From Candidatus Phycosocius spiralis (GTDB lineage Bacteria; Pseudomonadota; Alphaproteobacteria; Caulobacterales; Aquidulcibacteraceae): 64,000 nucleotides of DNA. Under the pieces are notes generated by a model that saw only the letters and a program-made list of their open reading frames with translations, was not told the origin of the DNA and made no database searches. The stretch spans positions 1-64,000 of the forward strand of contig NZ_BPFZ01000002.1 in the NCBI RefSeq assembly GCF_030158815.1. The letters are read 5' to 3'. Positions 47,249 through 55,530 of the stretch are shown here, in pieces (the first letter of the stretch is position 1; every line of letters starts with the position of its first letter). The position numbers and the translations under genes were made by a program.

Positions 47249-47368
47249 GACATCTCCTTCGAGACAGGTTCAAGGTCTGTCGCGAACTTAGAAGCCCTAG
47301 CACAATGGATCCTATGCTCATAGAGTGGCACCTTCCATCAAGACAATTACAATTGTCACAAACACAAT

Positions 47369-48292
47369 CTAGCGTAGGTAGAGCAGTAGATTGAGATCCT
47401 TCACTTGCGCAAAGACTTCAGCAGAAGCCCGATATTGGGTCTGAGCCGCCGCCAAACGGGTTGCGACTTCAGCTAAATTGACGTTCTCTTGTCCACCAAT
47501 CGTGGCAAGCAGCGTATCGCGCCGATCATCATTAGTATCGGCTGCTACCTCCAGTTGCTTGGCCGTAATGCCCGCTGTTGCTGACTTGTCGATTAAGCCT
47601 TTTTCAACCGATGCGATGATGGGCAACAGATTTTGCACATAGGTCTGCTGATCTGTCGTCAGTTTACCAGACAAGGGGGCATTGGCATTTTCCCAAACCC
47701 GAATGGAGCGTATAAAATCAACAAATGGTCGAAACAATTCCTTAGCATTAGCACTAAGTTCAATTGCGCGATTATCCTCAATCATCACGGTGCGATTGCG
47801 TCCAGTATCGAGCCAATAGGCGTCAGTATTGGGTTGTGCAGCCAAAGTATCGAGACTGGCTGGTACAAGAGGATCATTGAAACCCTGTTCGCCCCCAAAG
47901 ATCGATTCCCCATTATACTTGATATTGGCGGACGTAATGATCACGCTCAAAGCCTGCTCCAACGTGGCTTTGAGACCAACGCCACTTTGCAAAGCAAAAG
48001 CTTGGGTTAGCCCTTCACGAACCTTTTTAACCGCCGCTTGTGCAGCTTCTAAGGCCGAAGATTCAATCTCAGCTCGTGCATTTAGACCTTTGAGAATCTC
48101 TGCACGAGTGTCTAGGCGTTCAGCATAGGTTTTGGCCGACAATAAGCGACCCGCTTCAATCCCAAAGCCTTGCAAATCATTGCTGACTTTTTGGGTGGAG
48201 GTTTGTTGTTGTGCCTTGGCCATATTGGCCTGGCCGGTAGCCATGCCCGCCGCACTCCCAACATACTGATTATAGGTCGCTACTCGTGTCAT
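47369..48292 (-). CDS. flgL: Flagellar hook-filament junction protein FlgL
   Basis: 307 residues with flagellin-like N- and C-terminal helical ends: STQKVSNDLQGFGIEAGRLLSAKTYAERLDTRAE near the start and VNLAEVATRLAAAQTQYRASAEVFAQVKDLNLLLYLR at the end. FlgL joins FlgK to the filament. It lies 39 bp after flgK in the same direction and would share its sigma-54 promoter. Confidence 0.85.
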   Translation of the reverse strand: MTRVATYNQYVGSAAGMATGQANMAKAQQQTSTQKVSNDLQGFGIEAGRLLSAKTYAERLDTRAEILKGLNARAEIESSALEAAQAAVKKVREGLTQAFALQSGVGLKATLEQALSVIITSANIKYNGESIFGGEQGFNDPLVPASLDTLAAQPNTDAYWLDTGRNRTVMIEDNRAIELSANAKELFRPFVDFIRSIRVWENANAPLSGKLTTDQQTYVQNLLPIIASVEKGLIDKSATAGITAKQLEVAADTNDDRRDTLLATIGGQENVNLAEVATRLAAAQTQYRASAEVFAQVKDLNLLLYLR

Positions 48293-48331
48293 GGGTGACT
48301 CTCCTTTGATCTTGATTAGTTCCAGTAAGAC

Positions 48332-50476
48332 CTAGACCGCCTGCAACAGCGTATCATACATTTCATCGACTGCTTTGATCATCCGCGCTGCGGCAGAATA
48401 GGCTTGTTGAAACGTGGTCAGTTTCACTAATTCTTCGTCCAGATTGACACCTTCCACATTGGCGCGCCGCGCATCGGCCTCGTCTTTAAAACTATCGGCC
48501 GTTTCCTTGTCCGATTTAGCTTGACTGGCCACGCGGCCAATGTCGCCGCCGACTGAGGAGGTGAAGTCGGCAAGTGTCATAAAGCGTGGTTCGCCATTGG
48601 GTGTCTCTAGGAAGGAAAGCTTAGTTTTAGAGGTGTCAAACAAGGCTTGCGCCCCACGGCTATCGGCTAAGCCCACCGCCAGTCCACCGACTAAGACGTT
48701 TGTGACATCCGGGCGGGCAAATCCCAGCTTGTTTGGATCGGCAACAATGGCTGGGTTTACCGCGATACTCTGCGCCCGCAGTTCACGCGATTTGGACGAA
48801 ATACCAAAAAGAGCGCCAAAGCTAAGACTGGTTGTACCACGTGGGCCGACATCCTCAGTCAGTTCCAAGCGTAACTCACTTTGTCCCGGACTTGGTACCC
48901 ATTTCATTGCGCCTTGGTTATCAAGAACGAAGCTTCCATATAGGCCTAGACCCGTGTTTGGATCGTTCAGGGCTGCCATGACATCGCCAATATTGCCAGG
49001 TGGGATGGTGATTGATTTTTGGGTGGTCAAGCCGCCATTAGGACTAACCAATTGCATTTTGATAACGCTACCTGCGACAAAGCCATGAGCGTCTGTTGCC
49101 CTAAGGCCCGTGACATAATTCACTGGATTTCCTGATTGCACCAGATCATTGAGGCCAAAGAAATGGGCAAATGCCCGATTTCCACGCTTGCTACCTCCTG
49201 TTTCTGGTTCGTCAAACACAAATCCATTGGGCTTGCTTGTTGCTGGCACAGGGGGAGCAGCTTCCAATTGCAACCGACCGTTGATAAAGGTGGCTGTGCC
49301 ATTGGAGCCGAGCGCTGCGTTAAGGGCGGTAACGAAGGAGCCAATAGTCGTTCCAGTTGATCCTGAAGGCACACCATTGACGGTGATGGCACCGGTGTCG
49401 AAATCAATCTCGACCTTGCTGACCAATAGACCGTCGGCATTGACCACGGCAATGGTGGTCTTACCCGTAAAACCTAAGGCATCTGTCGACATAAGTCCTG
49501 TGTCGGCTCCCTTGGCCGATGACAAAGGGGGCAAAGTAGCATTTTGATTGTGCACGGCATTAAGTGCGTCAGTGAAGCCCCCTGCTAATTCACCTAAACT
49601 ATGGGCGATCTTGCCTAAATCTCGATCGCGTACATCGAGCAAACCACGTAATGAGCCACTTTGTAGATCAGGCTCAAACTCCCGCAAAGTTGGGTCAGAG
49701 CCATATTGAATCTTTATGCGATCAAAAATGTTTGAGCCAGTGCCTGAAGGCGTAAAGCTGAGTTTAGCGGCATCATGGCCTGCCAGCAACAAACCACTGC
49801 TGGTTCTAATTTCAGAGGTTCCCTCCGGACGCTGAATGACTTTTACATCCACATAGGTGGACAATTCTTGGATCATATCAGCTTGGCGCTGTTGAATGCC
49901 AGTCGCGTCGCCAACAGCGATGGCACGCGAAATTTCGCTATTGGCGGCCGCGATATCTTCCAATAATTTGTTGACGCGTTGAACTTGATCACTCACGCGC
50001 TGGTCGGCATCAACGCGTGCCGCATCAACGGTTTGGCTGATCGTGCTCACCCGCGAGAGAAAATTCTGTAACTCTGAAATGGCACCACGACGTGCAGAAG
50101 TAGAACCAGGATTTAAAACACCGGTTTCAAAGGCTTTGAGGGTTCGGTTTAAGGACGCAAAAATTGATCCTGAACTGGTAGGGTCCCCGAACGCGGCCTG
50201 GACATTTTCAAGATAACTTGATCGCCCCCCCGCATTGCCAGCGCTGCTGGAGGCGGCCAATGCGGCAGCGGCTAAAAAGCGGTCTGCCGCACGCGTCACC
50301 AATCCCGTTTCCACACCTTGGCCAGTCCCGCCAATCTCACGAATGTATTGATTATGTTGAAGGCGCACATAGCCTGGCGTATTCACATTGGAAACGTTTT
50401 GCGTGACTGTGCGAATACCTTTTTGACTTGTGAAGAGGCCACTGGTGGCGATGTGCATAATCGTGTTGAGCGACAT
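48332..50476 (-). CDS. flgK: Flagellar hook-associated protein FlgK
   Basis: 714 residues. The N-terminal MSLNTIMHIATSGLFTSQKGIRTVTQNVSNVNTPGYVR and the C-terminal GVNLDEELVKLTTFQQAYSAAARMIKAVDEMYDTLL are the conserved FlgK rod/hook-type ends. The middle is variable surface domain. FlgK is the first junction protein at the hook tip. A sigma-54 promoter lies about 210 bp upstream on the minus strand. Confidence 0.95.
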   Translation of the reverse strand: MSLNTIMHIATSGLFTSQKGIRTVTQNVSNVNTPGYVRLQHNQYIREIGGTGQGVETGLVTRAADRFLAAAALAASSSAGNAGGRSSYLENVQAAFGDPTSSGSIFASLNRTLKAFETGVLNPGSTSARRGAISELQNFLSRVSTISQTVDAARVDADQRVSDQVQRVNKLLEDIAAANSEISRAIAVGDATGIQQRQADMIQELSTYVDVKVIQRPEGTSEIRTSSGLLLAGHDAAKLSFTPSGTGSNIFDRIKIQYGSDPTLREFEPDLQSGSLRGLLDVRDRDLGKIAHSLGELAGGFTDALNAVHNQNATLPPLSSAKGADTGLMSTDALGFTGKTTIAVVNADGLLVSKVEIDFDTGAITVNGVPSGSTGTTIGSFVTALNAALGSNGTATFINGRLQLEAAPPVPATSKPNGFVFDEPETGGSKRGNRAFAHFFGLNDLVQSGNPVNYVTGLRATDAHGFVAGSVIKMQLVSPNGGLTTQKSITIPPGNIGDVMAALNDPNTGLGLYGSFVLDNQGAMKWVPSPGQSELRLELTEDVGPRGTTSLSFGALFGISSKSRELRAQSIAVNPAIVADPNKLGFARPDVTNVLVGGLAVGLADSRGAQALFDTSKTKLSFLETPNGEPRFMTLADFTSSVGGDIGRVASQAKSDKETADSFKDEADARRANVEGVNLDEELVKLTTFQQAYSAAARMIKAVDEMYDTLLQAV

Positions 50477-50521
50477 GTGGTTTTTGCCTTTTCTTTCTTC
50501 TTCTCGCTTGCTCCGCTTTTA

Positions 50522-50540
50522 CCCGGCAAATTTTACCGGG
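50522..50540 (-). promoter_or_regulatory. Inverted repeat in the flgK leader, candidate FlbD site
   Basis: CCCGG and CCGGG arms are separated by 9 bases, and the core contains GGCAAATTTTACCG. It lies about 140 bp downstream of the predicted sigma-54 start of flgK, similar to the placement of Caulobacter enhancer (ftr) sites. FlbD binding is inferred. Confidence 0.45.
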
Positions 50541-50687
50541 CGGAACCGTGATTATTTCCTACTCATACCCCCCTTGTCCGCACGCCCCACATGATCATTT
50601 TGCTAGAAAATCTATATTTTTCATGATCTTAAGTTTGATTATGGCGTGTCTTTCGGGATTGAGCTATTGCAAACTGACTTAAGCTAA

Positions 50688-50702
50688 GCAATGTCTGGGC
50701 CA
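50688..50702 (-). promoter_or_regulatory. Sigma-54 promoter for flgK-flgL
   Basis: On the minus strand the sequence TGGCCC-AGACA-TTGC matches the -24/-12 consensus TGGCNC-N5-TTGC at every conserved position. It points towards flgK. Confidence 0.75.
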
Positions 50703-50810
50703 CATGTGTTACTTGATGACTAGGTGTGGCCGTTTAGGGAGATGACCCCCAGCCATACTCAGCACTGCTCTATGGCGGATCTGCCAATGACCCTATCGCA
50801 CCCACGACTG

Positions 50811-50824
50811 GGCAAACTGTGCCG
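50811..50824 (+). promoter_or_regulatory. GGCAAA-N4-RCCG motif between the two sigma-54 promoters
   Basis: GGCAAACTGTGCCG sits roughly equidistant (~100 bp) from both sigma-54 promoters, an ideal place for a shared enhancer-binding site. Identity as an FlbD site is inferred from the motif recurring at other flagellar promoters. Confidence 0.4.
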
Positions 50825-50919
50825 CCGCCCTGACACAATTGACGGCTTTACACGGTGTTTACCAATATTAAGACCATATTTTTCAATTAGTTGAAAGTAA
50901 ACCCTATCCCTAACCCGTC

Positions 50920-50934
50920 TGGCACAGCAATTGC
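50920..50934 (+). promoter_or_regulatory. Sigma-54 promoter for fliK-flgD-flgE
   Basis: TGGCAC-AGCAA-TTGC is a perfect -24/-12 element on the plus strand, about 235 bp upstream of the fliK start. The long leader between them carries a duplicated hairpin. Confidence 0.8.
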
Positions 50935-51016
50935 TTGCCTGTGTGAGAAGGCCATACGAAACCTAAGGATAACCTTGGGGCTTTGTAGTGAAGGCAGAGG
51001 GTCTGGAGACCTAAAT

Positions 51017-51090
51017 TGCGTTTGGTTCTGAAAGAGCCAAACCGCGCGTCACTTAAAACTTGAATGCGTTTGGTTCTGAAAGCTCCAACG
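51017..51090 (+). repeat. Duplicated hairpin-forming element in the fliK leader
   Basis: The 18-base sequence TGCGTTTGGTTCTGAAAG occurs at 51017-51034 and again at 51065-51082, 48 bp apart. In the first copy GTTTGGTTCT pairs with AGAGCCAAAC across a GAA loop, with one G-U. The second copy has a diverged right arm. Neither is followed by a T-run. Confidence 0.7.
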
Positions 51091-51170
51091 TACATGCCAC
51101 CCTTGGCTTATCGGAGCCATAAAGCTGATTAGATCCTAAACATGGGTTGGGACATTCATTGGGGGAAAGA

Positions 51171-52844
51171 GTGTTGGAAGTTGGGGGAAGGATGTTGGAT
51201 ACAGTGGATGGGTCGAACCAATCGCGGCGCGCCAAGCCTGTTTCGCGTCCAAATTCCGATAGCAACGATCAAGAAGCCCCAAGCTTTGCAAATACCATGA
51301 TTGGCTTGGCCCAGCCCACCCAAACCCCTGCCCACAATCAAGAACCACGCACCCCTGATGAAGGGGCTAGCCAGCCAGAGACAAATGCATCGAAGGGTAA
51401 TGGGACAGGTATGGTCTCTTCAGATGCCGCACATTATGCCAACCAAACCGATGGCGCGCAGTCTCATGAGGCTGGTGAAACACGCAGTCTAGCTCCGCCG
51501 GATGGTCTCAGCACTCCCACCACGCCAACGCCACCACTTGCGCCCGCCTTGACCGAGCAGGGGGTAAGCAAGGGGCCGCAAGCGGGTACCAAATCCGATG
51601 ATCTTGCATTGATGGCCATGCTTGCTGGGCTTGGTTTGCAGACTATGAGCCCAGAGCCAGCCACTCAAACAACAGATGCGGCCCAATTGTCGCTGCTTCA
51701 ATCCCTCCAAACGCCAATTGCTGATGGAGCAAAGGCCCTATTCCCAACCCACATAAGTGCCCAGGCAAATACTCAATCAAATAATCTGGCGAATGCTCAG
51801 GCCGCGGTGGTGTCCAACCCCTTTCAAGGGGCTGATGCCAATGCTTGGAGTAAAATGAGTGCCCAATTGCATGAACAACAGATAGGGGGTGGATATCTTT
51901 CCGAACCACCTTCCCCACCAGCCGCCACATTTGTGTCTGGGACCGATTCTTACTCCAGCCCAGGAACCAAACAAATCGACGCTATAGGCCTTAAGCTTGA
52001 AATCGGGGGTGAAGCCAAGGGGCCTGGTGCTCAGCGTGCTGGCGAGATGATCAACTCGCACGTGAACGCACTCAAAGGGAATGGATCGGCTGGTTGGACC
52101 ATCAATACTGGCACCCAAGGAGGCCCGAGTGGAACCAACACGCCTACCCCTGATCCTAGCCTCTTGCAAACGACCAACTCAGGACAAGCTATGGGATTAG
52201 CGACGGGTGCTTTGATTGGGTCAACCCCCAAGTCAGGCCCGAAAGATAGCCAAAGTAAGGTTGAAGGCATAGAGAGTATAGCATCTTCTGCTCCATTGAT
52301 CGGATCTGGCGACGGGGTTACCACGGCGAGCAGAAGTGACGCTCTTAACGTAGTGGCTGGGGGTGATGTTTCCCACAAACCACCAAGCCTTGGGCCCCAA
52401 ACCATTCCCCTTTTGGCAGCCGCAATGATGAGGCGATACAATAATGGGATGAAGGAATTCACATTGCGCCTTGACCCCCCTGAATTGGGGCGAGTCGATG
52501 TTCGCCTGACAGTCAGTGCCAATAAAAAAGTTCGCGCTGTCGTCAGTACCGACCGAGCTGAAGCCCTCAATGACCTTACCCGGTCGGCGCGAGACTTAGC
52601 GCGCGCCCTGATGGACTCAGGTCTGGAGCTAGAGGAAAATGGCTTGTCATTTTCTATGAGCGATCAAGGCCATGCACAGCACCAGCATGGGGGGGAACAG
52701 TCGGCACCTCAACCACAAACCCTTACCCCAGACAAACTTGATTCAGCCGATGCTGCGCGTGTGGATATAGAGCGCGAGACCAAGCAAAGAGCCTTTAGTC
52801 CAGTTGAAATATGGCAACGCACCCGCATCGCTTTAACTGCATAA
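51171..52844 (+). CDS. fliK: Flagellar hook-length control protein FliK
   Basis: About 557 residues. The long N-terminal region is low-complexity, rich in Gln, Pro, Thr, Ser and Asn, as expected of the FliK ruler. The C-terminal FliK domain is clear: MKEFTLRLDPPELGRVDVRLTVSANKKVRAVV and onward to residues before the end. It measures hook length and switches FlhB specificity. The start is uncertain: GTG 51171 has a GGGGGAAAG site, ATG 51192 is also possible, and TTG 51147 is the longest. flgD follows after 15 bp. Confidence 0.85.
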   Translation: MLEVGGRMLDTVDGSNQSRRAKPVSRPNSDSNDQEAPSFANTMIGLAQPTQTPAHNQEPRTPDEGASQPETNASKGNGTGMVSSDAAHYANQTDGAQSHEAGETRSLAPPDGLSTPTTPTPPLAPALTEQGVSKGPQAGTKSDDLALMAMLAGLGLQTMSPEPATQTTDAAQLSLLQSLQTPIADGAKALFPTHISAQANTQSNNLANAQAAVVSNPFQGADANAWSKMSAQLHEQQIGGGYLSEPPSPPAATFVSGTDSYSSPGTKQIDAIGLKLEIGGEAKGPGAQRAGEMINSHVNALKGNGSAGWTINTGTQGGPSGTNTPTPDPSLLQTTNSGQAMGLATGALIGSTPKSGPKDSQSKVEGIESIASSAPLIGSGDGVTTASRSDALNVVAGGDVSHKPPSLGPQTIPLLAAAMMRRYNNGMKEFTLRLDPPELGRVDVRLTVSANKKVRAVVSTDRAEALNDLTRSARDLARALMDSGLELEENGLSFSMSDQGHAQHQHGGEQSAPQPQTLTPDKLDSADAARVDIERETKQRAFSPVEIWQRTRIALTA

Positions 52845-52859
52845 GAATAAGGAAATACG

Positions 52860-53540
52860 ATGACCACCTCAAATATCTCGAACACAAACAACCAGCTTAC
52901 AAATGTTAACACTACGAACCAGAATTCAAAAGCGTCCTTGGCGAAAAATTTTGAGACTTTTTTGACTTTGTTGACTGCACAGCTACAAAATCAAGACCCG
53001 CTTTCCCCTTTAGATACTAAAGACTTCACCAATCAATTAGTGCAATTTTCTGGCGTAGAACAACAGCTCAAAACCAATGAATTGTTAACGTCGCTCACCG
53101 ATGCCACCAAATTAAGCGTTGGCGCTACGGCTGTTGCTTATCTGGGCAAAGAAGCCACCGCAATCTGGCCATCAACAAATTTAACAACCGGGGGGGAAGC
53201 CAAATGGACGTATGAATTGCCGCGCGCTTCATCCAGTACCACCATTCGGGTTCTCGATTCGAGTGGCCGAGTTGTGTTTACATCAACTGGGGAAACCTCC
53301 GTTGGCGAAAAATCCTTTACTTGGAATGGTAAAGATATGTCTGGCAATAATGCACCCAGTGGCACGTATCGATTGGAAGTTGTGGGTATAGGCGGCGATG
53401 GAAAACCCATTGCAGGTACGATCAAACAAAAGGGCATTATTTCTGGTGTCGATCTATCAGGGACAACGCCTAGGATCACAATTAATGGGGTTCCCCTTCC
53501 TTTGTCCACGGTTCTTAAAATCGGACTGCAATCATCCTAA
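52860..53540 (+). CDS. flgD: Flagellar hook-capping protein FlgD
   Basis: 226 residues. The N-terminal signature FETFLTLLTAQLQNQDPLSPLDTKDFTNQLVQFSGVEQQLK is typical of FlgD. A C-terminal FlgD Ig/tudor-like part follows (TIRVLDSSGRVV, SFTWNGKDMSGNNAPSGTYRLEV). FlgD caps the growing hook and is needed for FlgE assembly. It is cotranscribed with fliK and precedes flgE. Confidence 0.95.
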   Translation: MTTSNISNTNNQLTNVNTTNQNSKASLAKNFETFLTLLTAQLQNQDPLSPLDTKDFTNQLVQFSGVEQQLKTNELLTSLTDATKLSVGATAVAYLGKEATAIWPSTNLTTGGEAKWTYELPRASSSTTIRVLDSSGRVVFTSTGETSVGEKSFTWNGKDMSGNNAPSGTYRLEVVGIGGDGKPIAGTIKQKGIISGVDLSGTTPRITINGVPLPLSTVLKIGLQSS

Positions 53541-53627
53541 TCATTTAAATCAACATACAGCATAACATATAAAATCAACGAAAAATCAATACTTGGGTCT
53601 GATAATACGGACTTAAGTGGTTGGGCA

Positions 53628-53662
53628 GAATGCTCCTAACATAAACACGACCAGGAGCATTC
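53628..53662 (+). promoter_or_regulatory. Perfect inverted repeat sequestering the flgE Shine-Dalgarno
   Basis: GAATGCTCCT (53628-53637) and AGGAGCATTC (53653-53662) are exact reverse complements around a 15-base loop. The right arm contains the flgE ribosome-binding site AGGAG and ends two bases before the ATG at 53664. In mRNA the stem would hide the site, so flgE translation is probably controlled through this hairpin. Confidence 0.8.
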
Positions 53663-53663
53663 A

Positions 53664-55055
53664 ATGTCGATCTCTAGTGCCATGTTGGCGGGGGTTTCCT
53701 CCCTGCTGGCCAATTCCACCGCCATGTCTGTGGTTTCAGATAATATTGCAAACTCAAACACCACAGCCTTTAAACGCAATAGAAGCGATTTTACCCGTCT
53801 CGTGAATGTCCAAAGCACAAGCATCCCTTATTCGGCTGGTGGGGTTACTACAAGAACACGACAGCTGATCACTGCGCAAGGTAGTTTAAACTCAACTGGC
53901 ACCGTGACAGATTTAGCAATCAGCGGGCAAGGATTTTTTGTAGTTTCTCCCAACAAGCCAGTAGGATCAGCTGCTGATGATGTCGCCTTCACGCGTGTGG
54001 GTTCTTTTACCCCTGATGATGATGGCAATCTTGTCAATCAGGCGGGATTTTATCTCCAAGGCTGGCGGGTAAAATCAAATGGGGATCTAACAACCAGCCC
54101 AACCGATCTTACGCTCCTTGAAACGGTTAACATTAATTCTGTCTCAGGTACAGCTACGCCTTCAACCATAGCCAAAATAAACGGCAATCTGAAGTCCACA
54201 ACACCAACCAACCCAAATATAACCAACAACACATATAATGTTGCAACCAACAATATGGCCTCTGGCGCGGTAAAGCCAGATGTTGCTTGGACGTTTCAAA
54301 TTTATGACAGTCTGGGAGGGTTAAAAACGTTCACCCTAGGTATGCTTAAAAGTGCGACTGCCAATCAATGGACAACTGAAATCTATGCCTCCCCTGCCAG
54401 CAATATTGCTGCTGGTGCACCCTTAGTTAATGGTCAGATCGCGGTAGGCACTTTAGCATTTACCCCCAACGGCCGTATTGATACCACCAATACAACGGCT
54501 GCCCTATTAGGTGCCTTTAACATTGGGGCAGCAACGGCAAATCCACCAGCTCCGGGTACTGTCAGTTGGGCCCCAAGTACAGGTCTTGCGGCACAAAGTT
54601 TTAGACTTGACCTTGGTCAGATCTCTCCTGAAGGTGGGGTCACTCAATTTGATAGCGCAACCTCAATCAGCAGTACGACGACCGACGGTGCCCTGTTTAG
54701 TGAAGTTCGTGGCATTGAAGTCAGTAAGGATGGATTTGTCACCGCGCTGTTCAATAATGGTGTCACCCGAAAGCTATACAAACTGCCCATAGGCACTTTT
54801 GTTAATCCCGAAGGGCTTCGTCCAGGCAGTGGTGGAATTTATCGGCCAGGAGATAATTCAGGAAACTATAATCTCAAACAAGCTGGAGAGGGTGGTGCCG
54901 GTCAAGTGAACTCATCAAGTTTAGAAGCCTCTACCGTGGATTTGGCACTGGAATTTACCAATATGATCAGTGTGCAACGCGCCTATAGTGCGTCATCCAA
55001 AATCATCACGACGGCCGATGAAATGCTCGACGAAGTGATTCGCATGAAGCGTTAA
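53664..55055 (+). CDS. flgE: Flagellar hook protein FlgE
   Basis: 463 residues. The N-terminal rod/hook motif (SSAMLAGVSSLLANSTAMSVVSDNIANSNTTAFK) and the C-terminal SLEASTVDLALEFTNMISVQRAYSASSKIITTADEMLDEVIRMK are conserved. GQGFFVV lies near residue 88. FlgE polymerises into the hook. The start codon follows directly on a perfect SD-masking inverted repeat. A stem ATCAGAA-AAA-TTCTGAT lies 30 bp after the stop (55086-55102), a weak terminator candidate without a T-run. Confidence 0.95.
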   Translation: MSISSAMLAGVSSLLANSTAMSVVSDNIANSNTTAFKRNRSDFTRLVNVQSTSIPYSAGGVTTRTRQLITAQGSLNSTGTVTDLAISGQGFFVVSPNKPVGSAADDVAFTRVGSFTPDDDGNLVNQAGFYLQGWRVKSNGDLTTSPTDLTLLETVNINSVSGTATPSTIAKINGNLKSTTPTNPNITNNTYNVATNNMASGAVKPDVAWTFQIYDSLGGLKTFTLGMLKSATANQWTTEIYASPASNIAAGAPLVNGQIAVGTLAFTPNGRIDTTNTTAALLGAFNIGAATANPPAPGTVSWAPSTGLAAQSFRLDLGQISPEGGVTQFDSATSISSTTTDGALFSEVRGIEVSKDGFVTALFNNGVTRKLYKLPIGTFVNPEGLRPGSGGIYRPGDNSGNYNLKQAGEGGAGQVNSSSLEASTVDLALEFTNMISVQRAYSASSKIITTADEMLDEVIRMKR

Positions 55056-55128
55056 GACGACTAGCTTAACCCAATTCATGTGGCGATCAGAAAAATTCTG
55101 ATGACTTAAATCATTCAAAATTAAGCCT

Positions 55129-55143
55129 GTCGCTTAGGGCGAC
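55129..55143 (+). promoter_or_regulatory. Short hairpin in the sciP leader
   Basis: GTCGC, loop TTAGG, GCGAC: a perfect 5-bp stem 15 bases before the larger sciP dyad. Confidence 0.35.
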
Positions 55144-55157
55144 CTTAAATCGAAAGG

Positions 55158-55183
55158 CATATCTTCTCGCACGAGAAGATATG
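55158..55183 (+). promoter_or_regulatory. Perfect 12-bp dyad abutting the sciP ribosome-binding site
   Basis: CATATCTTCTCG and CGAGAAGATATG are exact reverse complements with a two-base centre (CA). The right arm runs into GGAGGTGAG, the sciP Shine-Dalgarno. It could be a dimeric repressor operator, for example autoregulation, or an RNA hairpin controlling translation. Confidence 0.75.
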
Positions 55184-55194
55184 GAGGTGAGCAC

Positions 55195-55464
55195 ATGGTG
55201 CACGCCATGCAACGAGAATTATCTGTAACAGGGCCAGAGGGAACACCTCTTACCCTATCGAGTTTACCGCCGCCAAATACGGCGCGCTGGGTTGCCCGTC
55301 GGAAGGCAGAAGTTGTCGCGGCTGTCAAAGGGGGTTTGTTGAGCTTTGAAGATGCTTGCACGCGTTATCGTATCACAACTGAGGAATTCCTAGGTTGGCA
55401 AAGACAAGTAGATCGCCATGGTTTACCAGGCCTTCGTGTAACACGCCTACAAAATTATCGATAA
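55195..55464 (+). CDS. sciP: SciP, CtrA-inhibitory protein (DUF1153)
   Basis: 89 residues with the DUF1153 sequence: LSVTGPEGTPLTLSSLPPPNTARWVARRKAEVVAAVKGGLLS and then EEFLGWQRQVDRHGLPGLRVTR. In Caulobacter SciP binds CtrA in G1 cells and blocks its recruitment of RNA polymerase, and it also touches DNA. The basic helical region ARWVARRKAEVV is intact. A strong GGAGG ribosome-binding site lies seven bases before ATG 55195. It lies between flgE and fliF, as in Caulobacter. Confidence 0.93.
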   Translation: MVHAMQRELSVTGPEGTPLTLSSLPPPNTARWVARRKAEVVAAVKGGLLSFEDACTRYRITTEEFLGWQRQVDRHGLPGLRVTRLQNYR

Positions 55465-55487
55465 GTTTACAGGCTTATGGGCCAAAA

Positions 55488-55502
55488 TTAACTTATTTTT
55501 TA
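55488..55502 (+). promoter_or_regulatory. Candidate CtrA site upstream of fliF
   Basis: TTAA-N7-TTTA matches the CtrA consensus TTAA-N7-TTAA at 7 of 8 positions, about 190 bp before fliF, a gene that CtrA activates in Caulobacter. The TT-rich context makes chance plausible. Confidence 0.3.
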
Positions 55503-55530
55503 CCTAACACCGGGAAAAAGCTGCCTAGCA

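Larger units (their letters stand above)
50477..51170. other. Flagellar bidirectional control region
   Basis: Nearly 700 bp without a supported gene separate flgK and fliK. It contains two outward-facing sigma-54 promoters, an inverted repeat in the flgK leader, a GGCAAA-N4-RCCG motif between the promoters and at the flgK leader, and a duplicated hairpin element in the fliK leader. Short frames such as 50910-51095 on the minus strand have no recognisable product. Confidence 0.8.

Noticed and set aside
50910-51095. Minus-strand ORF in the flgK-fliK control region
   Set aside because: It runs through a sigma-54 promoter and the leader hairpins; its internal similarity (FRTKR repeated) is simply the duplicated DNA element read in the other strand.
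53600-53640. Sigma-54 promoter directly upstream of flgE
   Set aside because: GG and GC elements are present but spaced 11 rather than 10 bases and the flanking consensus is poor.
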